From assembly GCF_000745425.1 (NCBI RefSeq), contig NZ_JQJH01000014.1, positions 1 through 64,000 on the forward strand: a stretch of 64,000 nt of DNA. The letters are read 5' to 3'. The DNA comes from Beijerinckia mobilis. GTDB lineage: Bacteria; Pseudomonadota; Alphaproteobacteria; Rhizobiales; Beijerinckiaceae. The notes below the pieces were generated by a model. The model saw only the letters and a program-made list of their open reading frames with translations. It had not been told where the DNA came from and did no database searches. Positions 36,485 to 46,692 of this stretch are shown here, piece by piece. The number at the start of each line of letters is the position of its first letter. The stretch's first letter is position 1. Position numbers and translations under genes: made by a program.

Positions 36485-37561
36485 TCATTGCTCGAGCCGG
36501 TCGATCATGGCCTTGATCGCCTTGGCCTGGACGCCGCGCTGCGTGTAATAGCCAGTTCCGGTATAACCCCACCAATCCCAGCAGCCATTCGGATTGGCCG
36601 GCCAGAAGTTGCTCGCCGAAATTTGCGGATAGAGCACGATGATTCTGTTCGTATCGGCCCATTCATTATAGCCGAGCCGCGCATAGACATCGGCGCCGAC
36701 TTTTTCGGCGCTCTGCTGGCAGCCGTGAAAGACCACATGAACCGCGCATTTTCCCTGGCTGGTCTGGCGGCACGCTTCCGGTACATAGACATAGCCGGTC
36801 TTGGCGAGGCCATCGGGAAAGACATAGCTCCAATAGCCCGCCAGCGCCGAAAATTCGGTCTGATCGAAAGGCGCGGCCTGACTCGATAATTGGGTGGCCT
36901 TGGAGTTCAAGGGACCATAGATGCGGGAGAGGATAGCCTCGGGCTGGTCATAGGGACCATCCTTCGTCTCGCAATGCACGATGAACGGGGAGCGTGTCAG
37001 ATTACAGGCATTGCCGAAAGTTTGATCATCGGTGACGAAGGCATGCCCGGCTTGCAGGGTCTGCATATAGGTCAGATTGTCCGGAGCGACTTGCGCCGCG
37101 AGATAGAAATCCTTCACCGCATCCATGACTTGCGGTTTGACCACCGTGTCCTTCACCCCGCTGAAGAGATAGATCTTCTGCGCCGCAATGTTTTTCACGG
37201 CGTCGATGTCATGGTCCTCCGCCGTTGCCGCCGCCAGATCATAGGAGGTCTCGCCGTTCGGCGCTGGTTGCGCGCTCATGCAGACCGACATGAAATTGGT
37301 GCCGCTGAGCTGGGCGCAGCCATAGGGACCGCCGGCCACGACTCCGACCCCGATGATGCTGCGGGAAAAAGCAATGCCATATTGCAGCGCCATGAAGGCA
37401 CCGGAGGATAGGCCGGAAACGGAAACCCGTGACGCATCGGCTCCGAGCGCGGGAAGTCGCTCCGCCGCATAAGCGGCCGGAACCCGCAAGGCGGGAAGTC
37501 CGGCAAGGAAAAGGCAGACAAGAACAAACGAATAAAGAAATACACTTGAGAACTTGCGCAT
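36485..37561 (-). CDS. Secreted PHB-depolymerase-like esterase
   Basis: The 358-residue exported protein has a signal peptide (SSVFLYSFVLVCLFLAGLPA, cleavage near AYAAE) and an alpha/beta-hydrolase domain. The nucleophile is Ser52 in the GLSSG box, followed by FMALQYGIAFS. HVVFHGCQQS (oxyanion region) and NPNGCWDWWGYTG near the C-terminus are characteristic of PHB-depolymerase-family esterases (the LpqC/PhaZ-like group). It may hydrolyse polyhydroxybutyrate or oligomers in the periplasm or outside. ATG 37561 is chosen for the signal peptide and AAGG eight bases upstream; ATG 37606 is also open. Confidence 0.85.
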   Translation of the reverse strand: MRKFSSVFLYSFVLVCLFLAGLPALRVPAAYAAERLPALGADASRVSVSGLSSGAFMALQYGIAFSRSIIGVGVVAGGPYGCAQLSGTNFMSVCMSAQPAPNGETSYDLAAATAEDHDIDAVKNIAAQKIYLFSGVKDTVVKPQVMDAVKDFYLAAQVAPDNLTYMQTLQAGHAFVTDDQTFGNACNLTRSPFIVHCETKDGPYDQPEAILSRIYGPLNSKATQLSSQAAPFDQTEFSALAGYWSYVFPDGLAKTGYVYVPEACRQTSQGKCAVHVVFHGCQQSAEKVGADVYARLGYNEWADTNRIIVLYPQISASNFWPANPNGCWDWWGYTGTGYYTQRGVQAKAIKAMIDRLEQ

Positions 37562-37795
37562 GGCTTGACCTTCGCGCTGCCGGACCGTGATCCGGTTTGC
37601 CTCCATCCCTTGAAACTACTATAGCTTGGGCTTTTCCGGAACAGGCGAAACGGCTGAAACCGGTGACCACGCAAGCTTCGCGCAGGTTTGGTGCAGACCT
37701 GTCATAAAATGGTCGAAAGCTGTTTTTTCCAGCAGAGGGATAGGCTAGAACGGCCGCAGACACTTTGCTTGGATTCAAATTGACTGGATTGGAAC

Positions 37796-40612
37796 TTGGC
37801 AGACGATGATGCAAACGGGCAGGGTCCGGCTGGTCCCGGTCCTCAGGGTTCCGACATAAAGCCCGTCTCGCTTTCCGATGAAATGCAGCGCAGCTATCTC
37901 GATTATGCGATGAGCGTGATCGTGAGCCGCGCGCTGCCCGACGTGCGCGACGGCCTGAAGCCGGTGCATCGGCGCATCCTGTTCTCGATGAACGAGAACA
38001 ACCATCTGCCGGACCGTCCCTATGTGAAAAGTGCCCGCATCGTCGGCGACGTCATGGGTAAATATCACCCGCATGGCGACAGCGCGATTTATGATGCGCT
38101 CGTGCGCATGGCGCAGGGCTTTTCCATGCGCCTGCCGCTCATCGACGGTCAAGGCAATTTTGGCTCGGTCGACGGCGATCCGCCGGCGGCCATGCGCTAT
38201 ACGGAATCGCGCCTTGCCCGCCCGGCGCTGGCGTTGCTCGCCGATATCGATTCCGACACGGTCGATTTCCAGCCGAATTACGACGGCAAGGAAAAGGAGC
38301 CGGTGGTTCTGCCGGCCCGGTTCCCCAATCTGCTCGTCAATGGCGCGGGCGGCATTGCCGTCGGCATGGCCACCAATATTCCGCCGCATAATCTCGGCGA
38401 GGTCATCGACGCGGTCATAGCCCTCATCGACCAGCCGGAAATGAGCGTCGAAGAGCTTATGGGCATCGTGCCGGGGCCGGATTTCCCGACTGGTGGCAGC
38501 ATTCTGGGCCGCGCCGGCATCCGCTCGGCCTATGCCACCGGGCGCGGCTCGGTGCTCATGCGCGCCAAGGTGGAGGTCGAGGAGATTCGCGAGAAGCGCG
38601 AGGCTCTGATCGTCACCGAAATTCCCTATCAGGTGAACAAATCGTCGCTTATCGAAAAAATCGCCGAACTCGTGCGCGAGAAGAAGGTCGAAGGCATTTC
38701 CGATCTGCGTGACGAATCCGACCGTCAGGGCATGCGCATCGTCATCGAGATCAAGCGCGATGCGGTGGCCGATATCGTGCTCAACCAGCTCTGGCGCTAT
38801 ACGGCGCTGCAGACGAGCTTCCCCTGCAACATGATCGCGCTCAATGGTGGGCGGCCGGAAACCCTCACTTTGCGGGATTTCCTCACGGCCTTCATCGATT
38901 TCCGCGAGGAGGTGGTCACCCGCCGCACCAAATATCTGCTGGGCAAGGCGCGCGATGCCGCCCATCTGCAGGTTGGCCTCGCTATTGCCGTCGCTAATAT
39001 TGATGAAGTCATCCGCCTCATCCGCACCTCCGCCGATGCGGCGGAAGCCCGCGCCGCCCTTTGCGCGCGGGATTGGCCGGCGCATGACATGGCGCCGCTC
39101 ATCGCCCTTATTGCCGATCCGCGCCATGTGCTGACGCCGGAGGGCACGATCCGGCTTTCCGAAGCGCAGGCGCGCGCCATTCTCGAATTGCGGCTGCAAA
39201 GGCTGACGGCGCTCGGCCGCGATGAGATCGCTGAAAACCTGAACAAGCTCGCCGCCGAAATCGCTGATTATCTCGACATTCTTGGCTCGCGCGCACGGCT
39301 CTTCGGTATCATCAAGGATGAGATGATCGCGGTCAAAGAGGCTCATGCGACGCCACGCCGCACGATCATTCTCGATAGCGACGCGGGCGTCGATGACGAG
39401 GATCTGATCCAGCGCGAGGATATGGTCGTCACCGTTTCCCACGCCGGTTATATCAAGCGCGTGCCGCTTTCAACCTATCGCGCGCAAAGGCGCGGCGGCA
39501 AGGGCCGCTCGGGCATGCAGACGCGGGATCAGGATTTCGTCGCCAGGCTTTTTGTGGCCTCGACCCATGCGCCAGTCCTGTTCTTCTCCTCGCGCGGTCA
39601 GGTCTATAAGGAAAAGGTGTGGCGCCTCCCGCTCGCGGCGCCGCAGGCGCTCGGCAAGGCGCTGGTGAATATCCTGCCGCTGGAGCAGGATGAACGCATC
39701 ACCACAATCATGCCGCTGCCAGAAGATGAAAAGCAGTGGGAAAGCCTCGATGTGATGTTCGCGACGACGCGCGGCACGGTGAGGCGCAACAAGCTCTCCG
39801 ATTTCGCGCAGGTGAACAGAGCCGGCAAGATCGCCATGCGGCTCGATGAAGGCGAACAGATTGTCGATGTGCAGATCTGCACCGAGCAAGCCGATGTCCT
39901 GCTGACGACGGCCAACGGGCAATGTATCCGTTTCGCAATCACCGATGTACGCGTCTTCAAGGGCCGCGATTCCATGGGTGTGCGCGGTATCGCTTTGGGT
40001 GAGGGCGACAGAGTCATTTCGCTCGCCATTCTGCGCCATATCGAGGCCGACAGCGACGAACGCACGGCCTATCTCAAGAGGCGCCGTGCCGTGGCCGGAG
40101 AGACGGCGGAAGAGGCTGCGAGCGAGGCGGAAGAAGCTAATGCCGAGGAGGTGCTGGGCTCCACAAGCCTCAGCCTCGAGCGTTACGCCGAAATGTCGGC
40201 GGGCGAGCAGATCATCCTGACCATTTCCGCCAATGGCTATGGCAAGCGGACATCCTCGTTCGAATACAGGATCACCGGACGCGGCGGCAAAGGCATTGTC
40301 GCCATGGCCGTGAATGCGCGCAACGGCAAGCTCGTCGCCTCCATGCCGGTAGAAGAGGGCGATGGCATCATGCTGGTGACCAACGGCGGCCAGTTGATCC
40401 GCTGCCCGGTCGAAGGCATTCGCGTCGCCGGACGCGGTACGCAGGGTGTCATTGTGTTCAATACCGCCGAAGACGAGCAGGTTGTATCCGTGGAGCGGAT
40501 TCCTGAGGATGAGGCCGAGCGCGGCGAGGAAGACGGATTGGGAGAACAGGGGCCTGTGGGAGATTCAGGGCCGAGTGATAATGGGGATACGCCCGAGAGT
40601 GGCGAAGGATAG
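37796..40612 (+). CDS. gyrA: DNA gyrase subunit A
   Basis: GyrA is the DNA-breaking/rejoining subunit of gyrase, which introduces negative supercoils. The 938-residue protein has the winged-helix/tower region with catalytic Tyr135 ([10 protein letters not shown]), equivalent to E. coli Tyr122. The quinolone-determining region is [11 protein letters not shown] with Ser96 and Asp100 (E. coli Ser83 and Asp87), the susceptible-type residues. The C-terminal beta-pinwheel carries the GyrA box QRRGGKG (in [13 protein letters not shown]), which separates gyrase from topoisomerase IV. An extra acidic segment near 770-785 and an acidic tail are present. The start is TTG 37796. Confidence 0.97.
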   Translation: MADDDANGQGPAGPGPQGSDIKPVSLSDEMQRSYLDYAMSVIVSRALPDVRDGLKPVHRRILFSMNENNHLPDRPYVKSARIVGDVMGKYHPHGDSAIYDALVRMAQGFSMRLPLIDGQGNFGSVDGDPPAAMRYTESRLARPALALLADIDSDTVDFQPNYDGKEKEPVVLPARFPNLLVNGAGGIAVGMATNIPPHNLGEVIDAVIALIDQPEMSVEELMGIVPGPDFPTGGSILGRAGIRSAYATGRGSVLMRAKVEVEEIREKREALIVTEIPYQVNKSSLIEKIAELVREKKVEGISDLRDESDRQGMRIVIEIKRDAVADIVLNQLWRYTALQTSFPCNMIALNGGRPETLTLRDFLTAFIDFREEVVTRRTKYLLGKARDAAHLQVGLAIAVANIDEVIRLIRTSADAAEARAALCARDWPAHDMAPLIALIADPRHVLTPEGTIRLSEAQARAILELRLQRLTALGRDEIAENLNKLAAEIADYLDILGSRARLFGIIKDEMIAVKEAHATPRRTIILDSDAGVDDEDLIQREDMVVTVSHAGYIKRVPLSTYRAQRRGGKGRSGMQTRDQDFVARLFVASTHAPVLFFSSRGQVYKEKVWRLPLAAPQALGKALVNILPLEQDERITTIMPLPEDEKQWESLDVMFATTRGTVRRNKLSDFAQVNRAGKIAMRLDEGEQIVDVQICTEQADVLLTTANGQCIRFAITDVRVFKGRDSMGVRGIALGEGDRVISLAILRHIEADSDERTAYLKRRRAVAGETAEEAASEAEEANAEEVLGSTSLSLERYAEMSAGEQIILTISANGYGKRTSSFEYRITGRGGKGIVAMAVNARNGKLVASMPVEEGDGIMLVTNGGQLIRCPVEGIRVAGRGTQGVIVFNTAEDEQVVSVERIPEDEAERGEEDGLGEQGPVGDSGPSDNGDTPESGEG

Positions 40613-40617
40613 GGGAG

Positions 40618-40654
40618 AGCCATAAGCAAAGACTATTTGGTCTTTGCTATGGCT
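40618..40654 (+). terminator. Hairpin after gyrA
   Basis: AGCCATAAGCAAAGAC (40618-40633) pairs with GTCTTTGCTATGGCT (40640-40654) with a single bulged base, a 15-pair stem. It begins 5 bases after the gyrA stop. Only TAA, not a T run, follows, so it may protect the 3' end or act with Rho. Confidence 0.65.
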
Positions 40655-40789
40655 TAACCAGTCCTAGAATTAGACATCAGGATCAGTAATCCAACTGGGT
40701 CTAGAACAATAAAGATGGGCTACGTCGCTCTTCGGCGGGAGTTGAGATGATCCCGGCTTGGCTGCCCTCGATCGAGTAAAACAGCCATC

Positions 40790-42043
40790 TTATCGTGCGG
40801 ACCGGACGCGAGGATATGAATATGGCTCTCGCTTGATTGTTGCGAGTTCGGCTAATCCGAGAAGCAATGTCCTGTTTGTCGGAGGGACATCATTTCTGAT
40901 CGACCGGTAGTAACCAAGAAGTGCTCCAATTTGCTCATTCACTTGCTGGTCAAGGTTCGCGAAGACCTGTCCATCATTGCAGAACCAGTAGTGCTTGCCC
41001 CAGCCGTCAATCATCCCATCCAGTCGTTTAAGCGTGCCGATAAGCGTTTTATCTCGATCCACTACCTTGCCGTTTTTGACTGCGGTCATGGCTTTTTGCG
41101 ACTCGATGATGAGCCCTTTCACCGACGCAATGAAGCGATCCTGAGCCTTCGCACTCGGCCGCACGATGCCGGGGCAAATCGTGATGCCAAGGAAATCAAA
41201 TCCAGTATCCACGAGCCGTGCACCTGTCGAACTCTTCTCAGGCGATAACTCCATTCCAAGTTCTCGTAGTAGTTTAATCGCTTTGCGAAGGCGAGCATTT
41301 GCAGCCTTCGCGCTCGGCGCGAGGATGATGAAGTCATCGATATAACGGATACACCGACAATCCCCCTCATTCATTATGTGATCGAATTCGGCAAGAGCTA
41401 TGTTTCCGAACAGAGGTGATAACGAGTTCCCTTGTGCAACACCGATATCTTCGGTCGGAAAGTGTTGCGCCTTTTCTCTAAGAATAGAGAGGTTTCCCAA
41501 CTCGACTTTCATTGCTTGTCGCAAGAAGTCTATAAATTTTTGGTCATCTATAGCATCACTAATTATGCTCGTGACGTGGTCCTTTGAAATACGCGTGAAG
41601 AACGCTCGAATGTCCGCGCTGACAACGTGGCGTGCTCCACGCCCAATCTCGTCAAGAACGGCTTTGATAGCAGCTGGTACGGCTGACACGCGTTCTGCGC
41701 GATCCTGCTCATCGCGCCGTCGCTGACTGCGTATGCCTCCAAAGCTATAGGGCGTTTGTACGAAGGGCTTTAACGCTTCAATCTCGACTAAAACGTTCAG
41801 AATGGCCCGCTGTACGATGCGGGTCTCGACCGGCGCGAGCACAATAGGGCGAAATTTCCCAGTGGGCTTGCCTCGGCCGTCAACTTTTGGAAGTGGAACA
41901 CCCTTCGCTGTCCCAAACTTGAAACTTCCGTTGCTTAGTTGCTTTTGGAGAGATCGAAGATTATGCGGCGCGTTTTGGGCGAAACATTCCAGATCAAGCC
42001 GGACCTCCTCGGATTTCGATGTACGGCCGTTCTGCTGGATCAC
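40790..42043 (-). CDS. Stand-alone reverse transcriptase, class unassigned (defence-type candidate)
   Basis: The 417 residues form a complete RT palm: FRPIVLAPVETRIVQRAIL (motif 1/2), ADIRAFFTRIS with Asp144 (motif A), GVAQGNSLSPLFGNI (204-210; motif B), YIDDFIIL (234-237; catalytic YxDD) and FDFLGI (motif D/E). The C-terminal third (LDGMIDGWGKHYWF) looks like a thumb/X region. Retron marks (NAxxH, VTG), the diversity-generating SQ motif, and endonuclease or group II intron RNA are not seen. QG..LSP and FLG link it to group II-related or UG-type RTs, many of which are phage-defence enzymes. The GTG start at 42043 may be internal: the frame stays open to CTG 42103 and the added residues (LVKAVRKLDKLERAWS) look like real protein. 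The region is visibly less GC-rich than gyrA, suggesting transfer. Confidence 0.88.
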   Translation of the reverse strand: MIQQNGRTSKSEEVRLDLECFAQNAPHNLRSLQKQLSNGSFKFGTAKGVPLPKVDGRGKPTGKFRPIVLAPVETRIVQRAILNVLVEIEALKPFVQTPYSFGGIRSQRRRDEQDRAERVSAVPAAIKAVLDEIGRGARHVVSADIRAFFTRISKDHVTSIISDAIDDQKFIDFLRQAMKVELGNLSILREKAQHFPTEDIGVAQGNSLSPLFGNIALAEFDHIMNEGDCRCIRYIDDFIILAPSAKAANARLRKAIKLLRELGMELSPEKSSTGARLVDTGFDFLGITICPGIVRPSAKAQDRFIASVKGLIIESQKAMTAVKNGKVVDRDKTLIGTLKRLDGMIDGWGKHYWFCNDGQVFANLDQQVNEQIGALLGYYRSIRNDVPPTNRTLLLGLAELATIKREPYSYPRVRSAR

Positions 42044-42099
42044 GCTCCATGCGCGCTCAAGTTTGTCAAGCTTACGAACGGCTTTGACAAGATCGGAGG

Positions 42100-42282
42100 T
42101 CAGAGTCTTAGGGTCCTGTCAGTTAGCCTCACCCGTCCGACGGGGGTGCTGAACTCCGCAGCGGTTCCTTTCGGCCCGTGCCGCACAATCGAGATTACGG
42201 CCTTCGCCGTCGCCTCGCCGTAGCAGGTGCGCTTGGTCCCGATGGTCATCCCGCCTGCCAAGCTACCGGCTAGAGTCAACAC
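42100..42282 (-). CDS. Possible 60-residue leader ORF before the reverse transcriptase
   Basis: A GTG-started frame with AAGG five bases upstream encodes 60 residues (start LTLAGSLAGGMTIGTKRTC; end VGRVRLTDRTLRL). Its TGA stop (42102-42100) overlaps a CTG (42103-42101) that begins the open upstream extension of the reverse transcriptase frame. This could mean translational coupling, or the stretch could instead be structured RNA that happens to be open. No family is recognised. The basic, Thr/Arg-rich C-terminus is compatible with RNA binding, but that is speculation. Confidence 0.35.
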   Translation of the reverse strand: MLTLAGSLAGGMTIGTKRTCYGEATAKAVISIVRHGPKGTAAEFSTPVGRVRLTDRTLRL

Positions 42283-42480
42283 CGTTACCTTAGGAATATA
42301 CGCTTGTTCCGGTCAAGCATAATCCACCATACAGCCAAGCGGTCGTCCGCTTCAGGCTCGTGTTTGAGTGAGTCAAGCGAGACTGCGAACTAGTGAGCAA
42401 GAAGTGAGATGATAATGGCGGCGTCCGTAGGACGTGGAGATGGTTTGACGCTCTATGTCGAAGTCTACGCCAATGACGTT
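42104..42480 (-). other. Hairpin-containing leader upstream of the reverse transcriptase; possible ncRNA
   Basis: About 377 bases separate the metallopeptidase-like gene and the RT, all in RT orientation. Short stems occur at 42130-42148 (CACCC/GGGTG with a CCCGT/ACGGG alternative), 42302-42318 (GCTTG/CAAGC) and 42337-42352 (AAGCGG/CCGCTT). Several RT defence systems keep a template RNA in this position. No fold was computed, and the stems are individually weak. Confidence 0.35.
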
Positions 42481-43635
42481 CTAAGCCGCTGCAACGGGCG
42501 CATCCCCCGGCTCCATAGGCCCGCGCTTTGTATCCGCCAGCATTGGCCCGAGCTGTTCCCACACCCCCAGATATTTTTCGATCTGATCGAAGGCCGGACC
42601 CTGCCAGGCCAAGCGATAGGAGTCCGAGTCCAAGGGCAGGCGACGCAGGCGGCAGATGGCGCTTTCGGCTTCGAGGCCCGCCATGGTGGCATGGGTCATC
42701 CAGGCATCCATGGAGAGGTCCGACCAGCCTTGCCGCTTGGCGACCGCCGCGACGGTTGGCAGTAGGCAGGCTTGGCGTAAAGCGGCTGGCGGCTGCGAGC
42801 GGCGGGTGATGTCGGCGCAAGCGCTCGCTTCGTCATAGGATCTGAATAGAGCGTAGATGGCGACCCAAGTGAAAAACCAGGAGGCTGTATGCGCGCCATC
42901 GGCCGGTAACGCATGGTCCTTCAACAGGCCCTTGGTGAAATCCTGAAACGGATTTTCGCGATGGACGCGCGCAAAGACTTTCTGGATGGCGAAGGAATCG
43001 GCGTCGAATTCCAGCGCCTGCATGAGCGGCAGATCGAGGCATTCGCCCTCATTCAGGTGCATTTCCTGGATCGGCTTCGGGCTCATGCGATGCAGCAGTT
43101 CGACATGGCCGTTCCACAGATGCGCGAGTTCGTGCATCAAGGTGAAATCCATCGCGACATCGAAGAGAGCCGTGGCGAGGCGTCCACGGACCGGCTCGAA
43201 ATTGGGGGCAGGCTGGTCGGGCGGGCGCACGAAGAAGAGTTCGCCATTGGCGTGCGGGGCCTGTTCCTCGCCCAGTTGATCGACATCATCGATCCAGGGG
43301 AACATTTCCCTGATGCCCATCATGGCATTGGTGAGGCTCCACATGACCCGCACCACCGTGGTGTAGAAGCCAAGGACGTCCATCTGGCCGCGCTGCGCGA
43401 AGGCGTTGAACTCGCGATGTTCGGCAAAGCCGAAGGCAACCGAGCCCGGCGTCTCATATTCATCGGCCATGCTGGCGAGCCGCGCATAGGCACGGTCCGC
43501 CACCACCTGGAAGACGCTGACATAGCCGGTCGTGAGAATTTTCGCCGGAGGGATCTCGAAACGACGCAGGCCGAGGCTCGCGAGAGCCTCATCGAAAGCC
43601 TTGTCGTGAACTGCCGGAACGTCCTGACCTGTCAT
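42481..43635 (-). CDS. HExxH metallopeptidase-like protein
   Basis: The 384-residue protein has a zinc-peptidase motif HELAH (His168, Glu169, His172) in DFTLMHELAHLWNGHVEL. EFDADSFAIQ follows about 40 residues later, where Glu209 or an Asp could be the third ligand, as in M48/IrrE-like gluzincins. There is no signal peptide and no clear membrane segment, so it is probably cytoplasmic. No exact family is recognised. It lies upstream of the reverse transcriptase on the same strand, with about 380 bases between. ATG 43635 is preferred; the frame is open to 43734, where it enters a dispersed repeat. Confidence 0.75.
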   Translation of the reverse strand: MTGQDVPAVHDKAFDEALASLGLRRFEIPPAKILTTGYVSVFQVVADRAYARLASMADEYETPGSVAFGFAEHREFNAFAQRGQMDVLGFYTTVVRVMWSLTNAMMGIREMFPWIDDVDQLGEEQAPHANGELFFVRPPDQPAPNFEPVRGRLATALFDVAMDFTLMHELAHLWNGHVELLHRMSPKPIQEMHLNEGECLDLPLMQALEFDADSFAIQKVFARVHRENPFQDFTKGLLKDHALPADGAHTASWFFTWVAIYALFRSYDEASACADITRRSQPPAALRQACLLPTVAAVAKRQGWSDLSMDAWMTHATMAGLEAESAICRLRRLPLDSDSYRLAWQGPAFDQIEKYLGVWEQLGPMLADTKRGPMEPGDAPVAAA

Positions 43636-44081
43636 GTGCTTCGATGCCCTTAAAATACCAGATCTCACTGATCCCTGCCTGTCGGGGTCCGTGAGGTGCG
43701 GCGGAAAGCCGCCGCCCCGCAGTCGCGGGGGCAAGCCTTGATGAATCTATTCAACGAGACTTGATCTAAGACTGCTGGCCTTGCCTGCGGCACGCCATTA
43801 AAGCAATCGCGGTTCCAGCCGGCGTCTTGCCGCCGCTTATAATGTGTCGAAAGAAGGTGCAACAAGCTTCATATTGAAGCTATTATCATTTGGAAATAAT
43901 TTCCATTCTATAACGAAAATAGCAGCTGGGCCGGCAGGGATGGCTTTGAGCAGCCAGCATCTTTTTGCAGCAGCTTCGGCCGGAAAGCCTATAGCAAACG
44001 CCTTTTCCTCCCTGCTAAGGGGAAGTAGAGTATTTCTGTTATTATGCCGATAGCGCCAGCGGATTGAGGGAGTGAAGTGCC
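43636..44081. other. Intergenic with dispersed repeat copy
   Basis: The left part is a family C repeat (43660-43771) directly upstream of the metallopeptidase-like gene. The right part (43850-44081) is AT-rich and should carry the maeB promoter. No gene is supported. Confidence 0.5.
43660..43771. repeat. Dispersed repeat, family C, copy 2
   Basis: Aligned with 4141-4246, it shares TCTCACTGATCCC, CCGTGAGG, GCGGAAAGCCG and CCCGCAGTCG. Its right end (TTCAACGAGACTTGATCTAAGAC region, 43750-43771) matches 21770-21792. An internal GCGGCGG/CCGCCGC stem is present. It supplies the upstream region of the metallopeptidase-like gene, so it may carry or disturb its promoter. Confidence 0.6.
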
Positions 44082-46409
44082 ATGGACGATTCGATTCCGA
44101 ATAATTTCGCCGCCGCTGCTCTTGCCTATCATCAGCAGCCGAAACCCGGAAAACTCGAAATCCAGGCGACGAAACCGCTCGCCACGCAGCGTGATCTCGC
44201 GCTTGCCTATTCGCCGGGCGTCGCGGCCGCTTCGCTCGCCATTGCCGATGATGCCAATGCGGCGACGGAACTGACCATCCGGCAGAATCTCGTCGGCGTC
44301 ATTTCCAATGGCACGGCGGTGCTCGGCCTCGGCAATATCGGCCCGCTGGCCTCGAAGCCGGTGATGGAAGGCAAGGCGGTTCTCTTCAAGAAATTTGCCG
44401 GGATCGATGTGTTCGACATCGAGGTTGCTGAGACCGATGTGGACCGGCTGGTCGATGTGATCGCCGCGCTCGAGCCGACTTTCGGCGGCATTAATCTCGA
44501 GGATATCAAGGCGCCGGAATGTTTCGAGGTGGAACGCCGGCTGCGCGAGCGCATGAATATTCCGGTCTTCCATGACGACCAGCATGGTACCGCCATCATC
44601 GTCGCCGCCGCCATTTTGAACGGCATGGAACTCGCCGGCAAATCTCTTGGACAGGCCAAGATCGTCACTTCCGGCGCGGGGGCGGCGGCGCTCGCCTGCC
44701 TCGATCTGCTGGTCGATCTCGGGGCCAATCGCGAGAATATTTTCGTCACTGATATCAAGGGCGTCGTCTACAAGGGCCGCCAGGAGCTGATGGATCCGCG
44801 CAAGGAAATCTATGCGCGCGATACCAATGCCCGCACGCTGAACGATGTCATCGGCGGTGCTGATGTGTTTTTGGGGCTTTCCGCCGGTGGTGTCCTGAAG
44901 CCGGAGATGCTGCAGGAGATGGAAGGCAAGCCGCTGATCATGGCGCTTGCCAATCCCTATCCGGAAATTGATCCGGAGGCGGCTTATGCCGCGCGTTCCG
45001 ACGCCATGATCTGCACCGGCCGGTCGGATTACCCGAACCAGGTCAATAATGTCCTGTGTTTCCCCTATATTTTCCGCGGCGCGCTCGATGTCGCGGCGAC
45101 GGCGATCAATGAGGAAATGAAGATCGCCGCGGTGAAGGCCATCGCCCAGCTGGCACATGAGCCGCCTTCCGATGTGGTGGCGCGGGCCTATGGCGGGCAG
45201 GCCCGCCAATATGGCAAGGACAGCCTCATTCCTTCTCCCTTCGATCCGCGTCTCATCCTGCGCATTGCGCCGGCCGTCGCCCGCGCCGCCATGGCGACCG
45301 GCGTCGCGCGTAAGCCGATCGAGGATTTCACCGCCTATGAGGAAGTGCTGTCGCGCTTCGTGTTCCGTTCTGGCTTCATTATGAAACCGGTGATGCAGGC
45401 GGCCAAGGCCGACCCGAAACGTGTCATTTATGCGGAAGGCGAAGATGAGCGCGTGTTGCGCGCGGTCCAGTCGGTGATCGAGGAAGGGATCGCCAAGCCG
45501 ATTCTGATCGGCCGTCCGGATGTGATCGAATCCCGCGTCGAGCGGTTCGGCCTGTCGATCCGCGCGGGCCGCGAGTTCGAACTCATCAATCCCAATGATG
45601 ATCCGCGCTATAAGGATTATGTCGCGACCTATCTCGAAACGGCGGGGCGCCAGGGCATTACCCCGGACGCGGCGCGCACTCTGGTCCGCACCAATTCGAC
45701 GGTTATCGCGGCGCTCGCGGTGAGGCGGGGGGATGCCGACGCCATGCTTTGCGGCCTCGAAGGCCGTTTCCACAGCCGGTTGCGGCATATCAAGGACATT
45801 ATCGGCCTCGTCCCCAATGCCACCGATTTTTCGGCAATGAGCCTCATGGTGACGAACCACGGCGCCTTCTTCCTGACTGACACCCATGTGCGGCGGGATC
45901 CGGCGGCTTTTGAAATCGCCGAAATGGCGCTCATGTGCGCCTCGCATGTGCGGCGGTTCGGCCTGACGCCGAAGATCGCGCTGGTGTCGCATTCGGATTT
46001 CGGTTCGGATGATGCGCCTTCTGCTCTCAAAATGCGCAATGCGCTGGAAATCCTGCGCCGCCGTGCTCCTGACCTTGAGGTGGATGGCGAGATGCAGGCC
46101 GATACGGCTCTGTCGCAGGCGATCCGCGATCGTATTCTGCCGAGTTCGCGACTGAAGGGTGAGGCCAATGTGCTGGTCATGCCCAATCTCGATGCCGCTA
46201 ATATCGCCTATACGATGACCAAGATGATGGCGGATGCCTTGCCAGTCGGGCCGATTCTCATCGGCGCGGCCAAGCCGGCGCATGTGCTCACGCCTTCCGT
46301 CACCTCGCGCGGTATCGTCAATATGACGGCCGTGGCGGTTGCCGAGGCGCAAGGCACGTCGGCGCCGGTCGACAGGCAGGAGACCCTTTCGCGGGTCGGG
46401 CTGGTCTGA
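44082..46409 (+). CDS. maeB: NADP-dependent malic enzyme with phosphotransacetylase-like domain
   Basis: MaeB oxidatively decarboxylates malate to pyruvate with NADP+, supplying NADPH. The 775 residues comprise a malic-enzyme half (about 1-430; [38 protein letters not shown] for NADP binding) and a phosphotransacetylase-like half (about 445-765; [39 protein letters not shown]). The second half is regulatory in characterised homologues rather than a working transacetylase. It is monocistronic, with its own promoter region and terminator. Confidence 0.96.
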   Translation: MDDSIPNNFAAAALAYHQQPKPGKLEIQATKPLATQRDLALAYSPGVAAASLAIADDANAATELTIRQNLVGVISNGTAVLGLGNIGPLASKPVMEGKAVLFKKFAGIDVFDIEVAETDVDRLVDVIAALEPTFGGINLEDIKAPECFEVERRLRERMNIPVFHDDQHGTAIIVAAAILNGMELAGKSLGQAKIVTSGAGAAALACLDLLVDLGANRENIFVTDIKGVVYKGRQELMDPRKEIYARDTNARTLNDVIGGADVFLGLSAGGVLKPEMLQEMEGKPLIMALANPYPEIDPEAAYAARSDAMICTGRSDYPNQVNNVLCFPYIFRGALDVAATAINEEMKIAAVKAIAQLAHEPPSDVVARAYGGQARQYGKDSLIPSPFDPRLILRIAPAVARAAMATGVARKPIEDFTAYEEVLSRFVFRSGFIMKPVMQAAKADPKRVIYAEGEDERVLRAVQSVIEEGIAKPILIGRPDVIESRVERFGLSIRAGREFELINPNDDPRYKDYVATYLETAGRQGITPDAARTLVRTNSTVIAALAVRRGDADAMLCGLEGRFHSRLRHIKDIIGLVPNATDFSAMSLMVTNHGAFFLTDTHVRRDPAAFEIAEMALMCASHVRRFGLTPKIALVSHSDFGSDDAPSALKMRNALEILRRRAPDLEVDGEMQADTALSQAIRDRILPSSRLKGEANVLVMPNLDAANIAYTMTKMMADALPVGPILIGAAKPAHVLTPSVTSRGIVNMTAVAVAEAQGTSAPVDRQETLSRVGLV

Positions 46410-46437
46410 TTCGGCAATATTGCAACTTTACGGAATG

Positions 46438-46468
46438 AAAGCGGCGGCGCGATGAGTGCCGCCGCTTT
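46438..46468 (+). terminator. Terminator after maeB
   Basis: AAAGCGGCGGC (46438-46448) pairs perfectly with GCCGCCGCTTT (46458-46468), followed by CGCTTTCATTTT. The 11-bp GC-rich stem begins 28 bases after the stop codon. Confidence 0.8.
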
Positions 46469-46692
46469 CGCTTTCATTTTACCGCCGTTTTTCGAGCCTA
46501 ATCCTGCCGGTCCAAACCCTGTTGATTCAAGCAACCTGAGAAATAATTGACCAATTATTCACTGAGTTGCTTGCAGAGCGGATAAAATACCGAGACTATT
46601 CACTTTTTAAAGAATAGAAAGAATGGGAATAGCCTGTTAGGTCCGCTCCTGTTAAGAAACTACATTAGGCTCAGCGAAAGGTTATCGTCTCC

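Noticed and set aside
37775-39442. 555-codon open frame antisense to gyrA
   Set aside because: It mirrors the GC-rich codon pattern of gyrA, its translation is His/Arg/Asp-rich with no recognisable domain, and gyrA on the other strand is certain.
40790-42103. Retron, diversity-generating retroelement or group II intron as identity of the RT
   Set aside because: No NAxxH or VTG (retron), no SQ in motif B and no variable/template repeat pair seen (DGR), and no domain V-like hairpin between the RT and gyrA (group II intron). A search could still overturn this.
42290-42820. 176-codon reverse frame overlapping the metallopeptidase-like gene
   Set aside because: It is out of frame with a gene carrying HELAH, and the translation lacks protein character.
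43989-46352. 787-codon open frame antisense to maeB
   Set aside because: This is the same shadow effect; the translation is a low-complexity Arg/His/Asp mix, while maeB is unmistakable.
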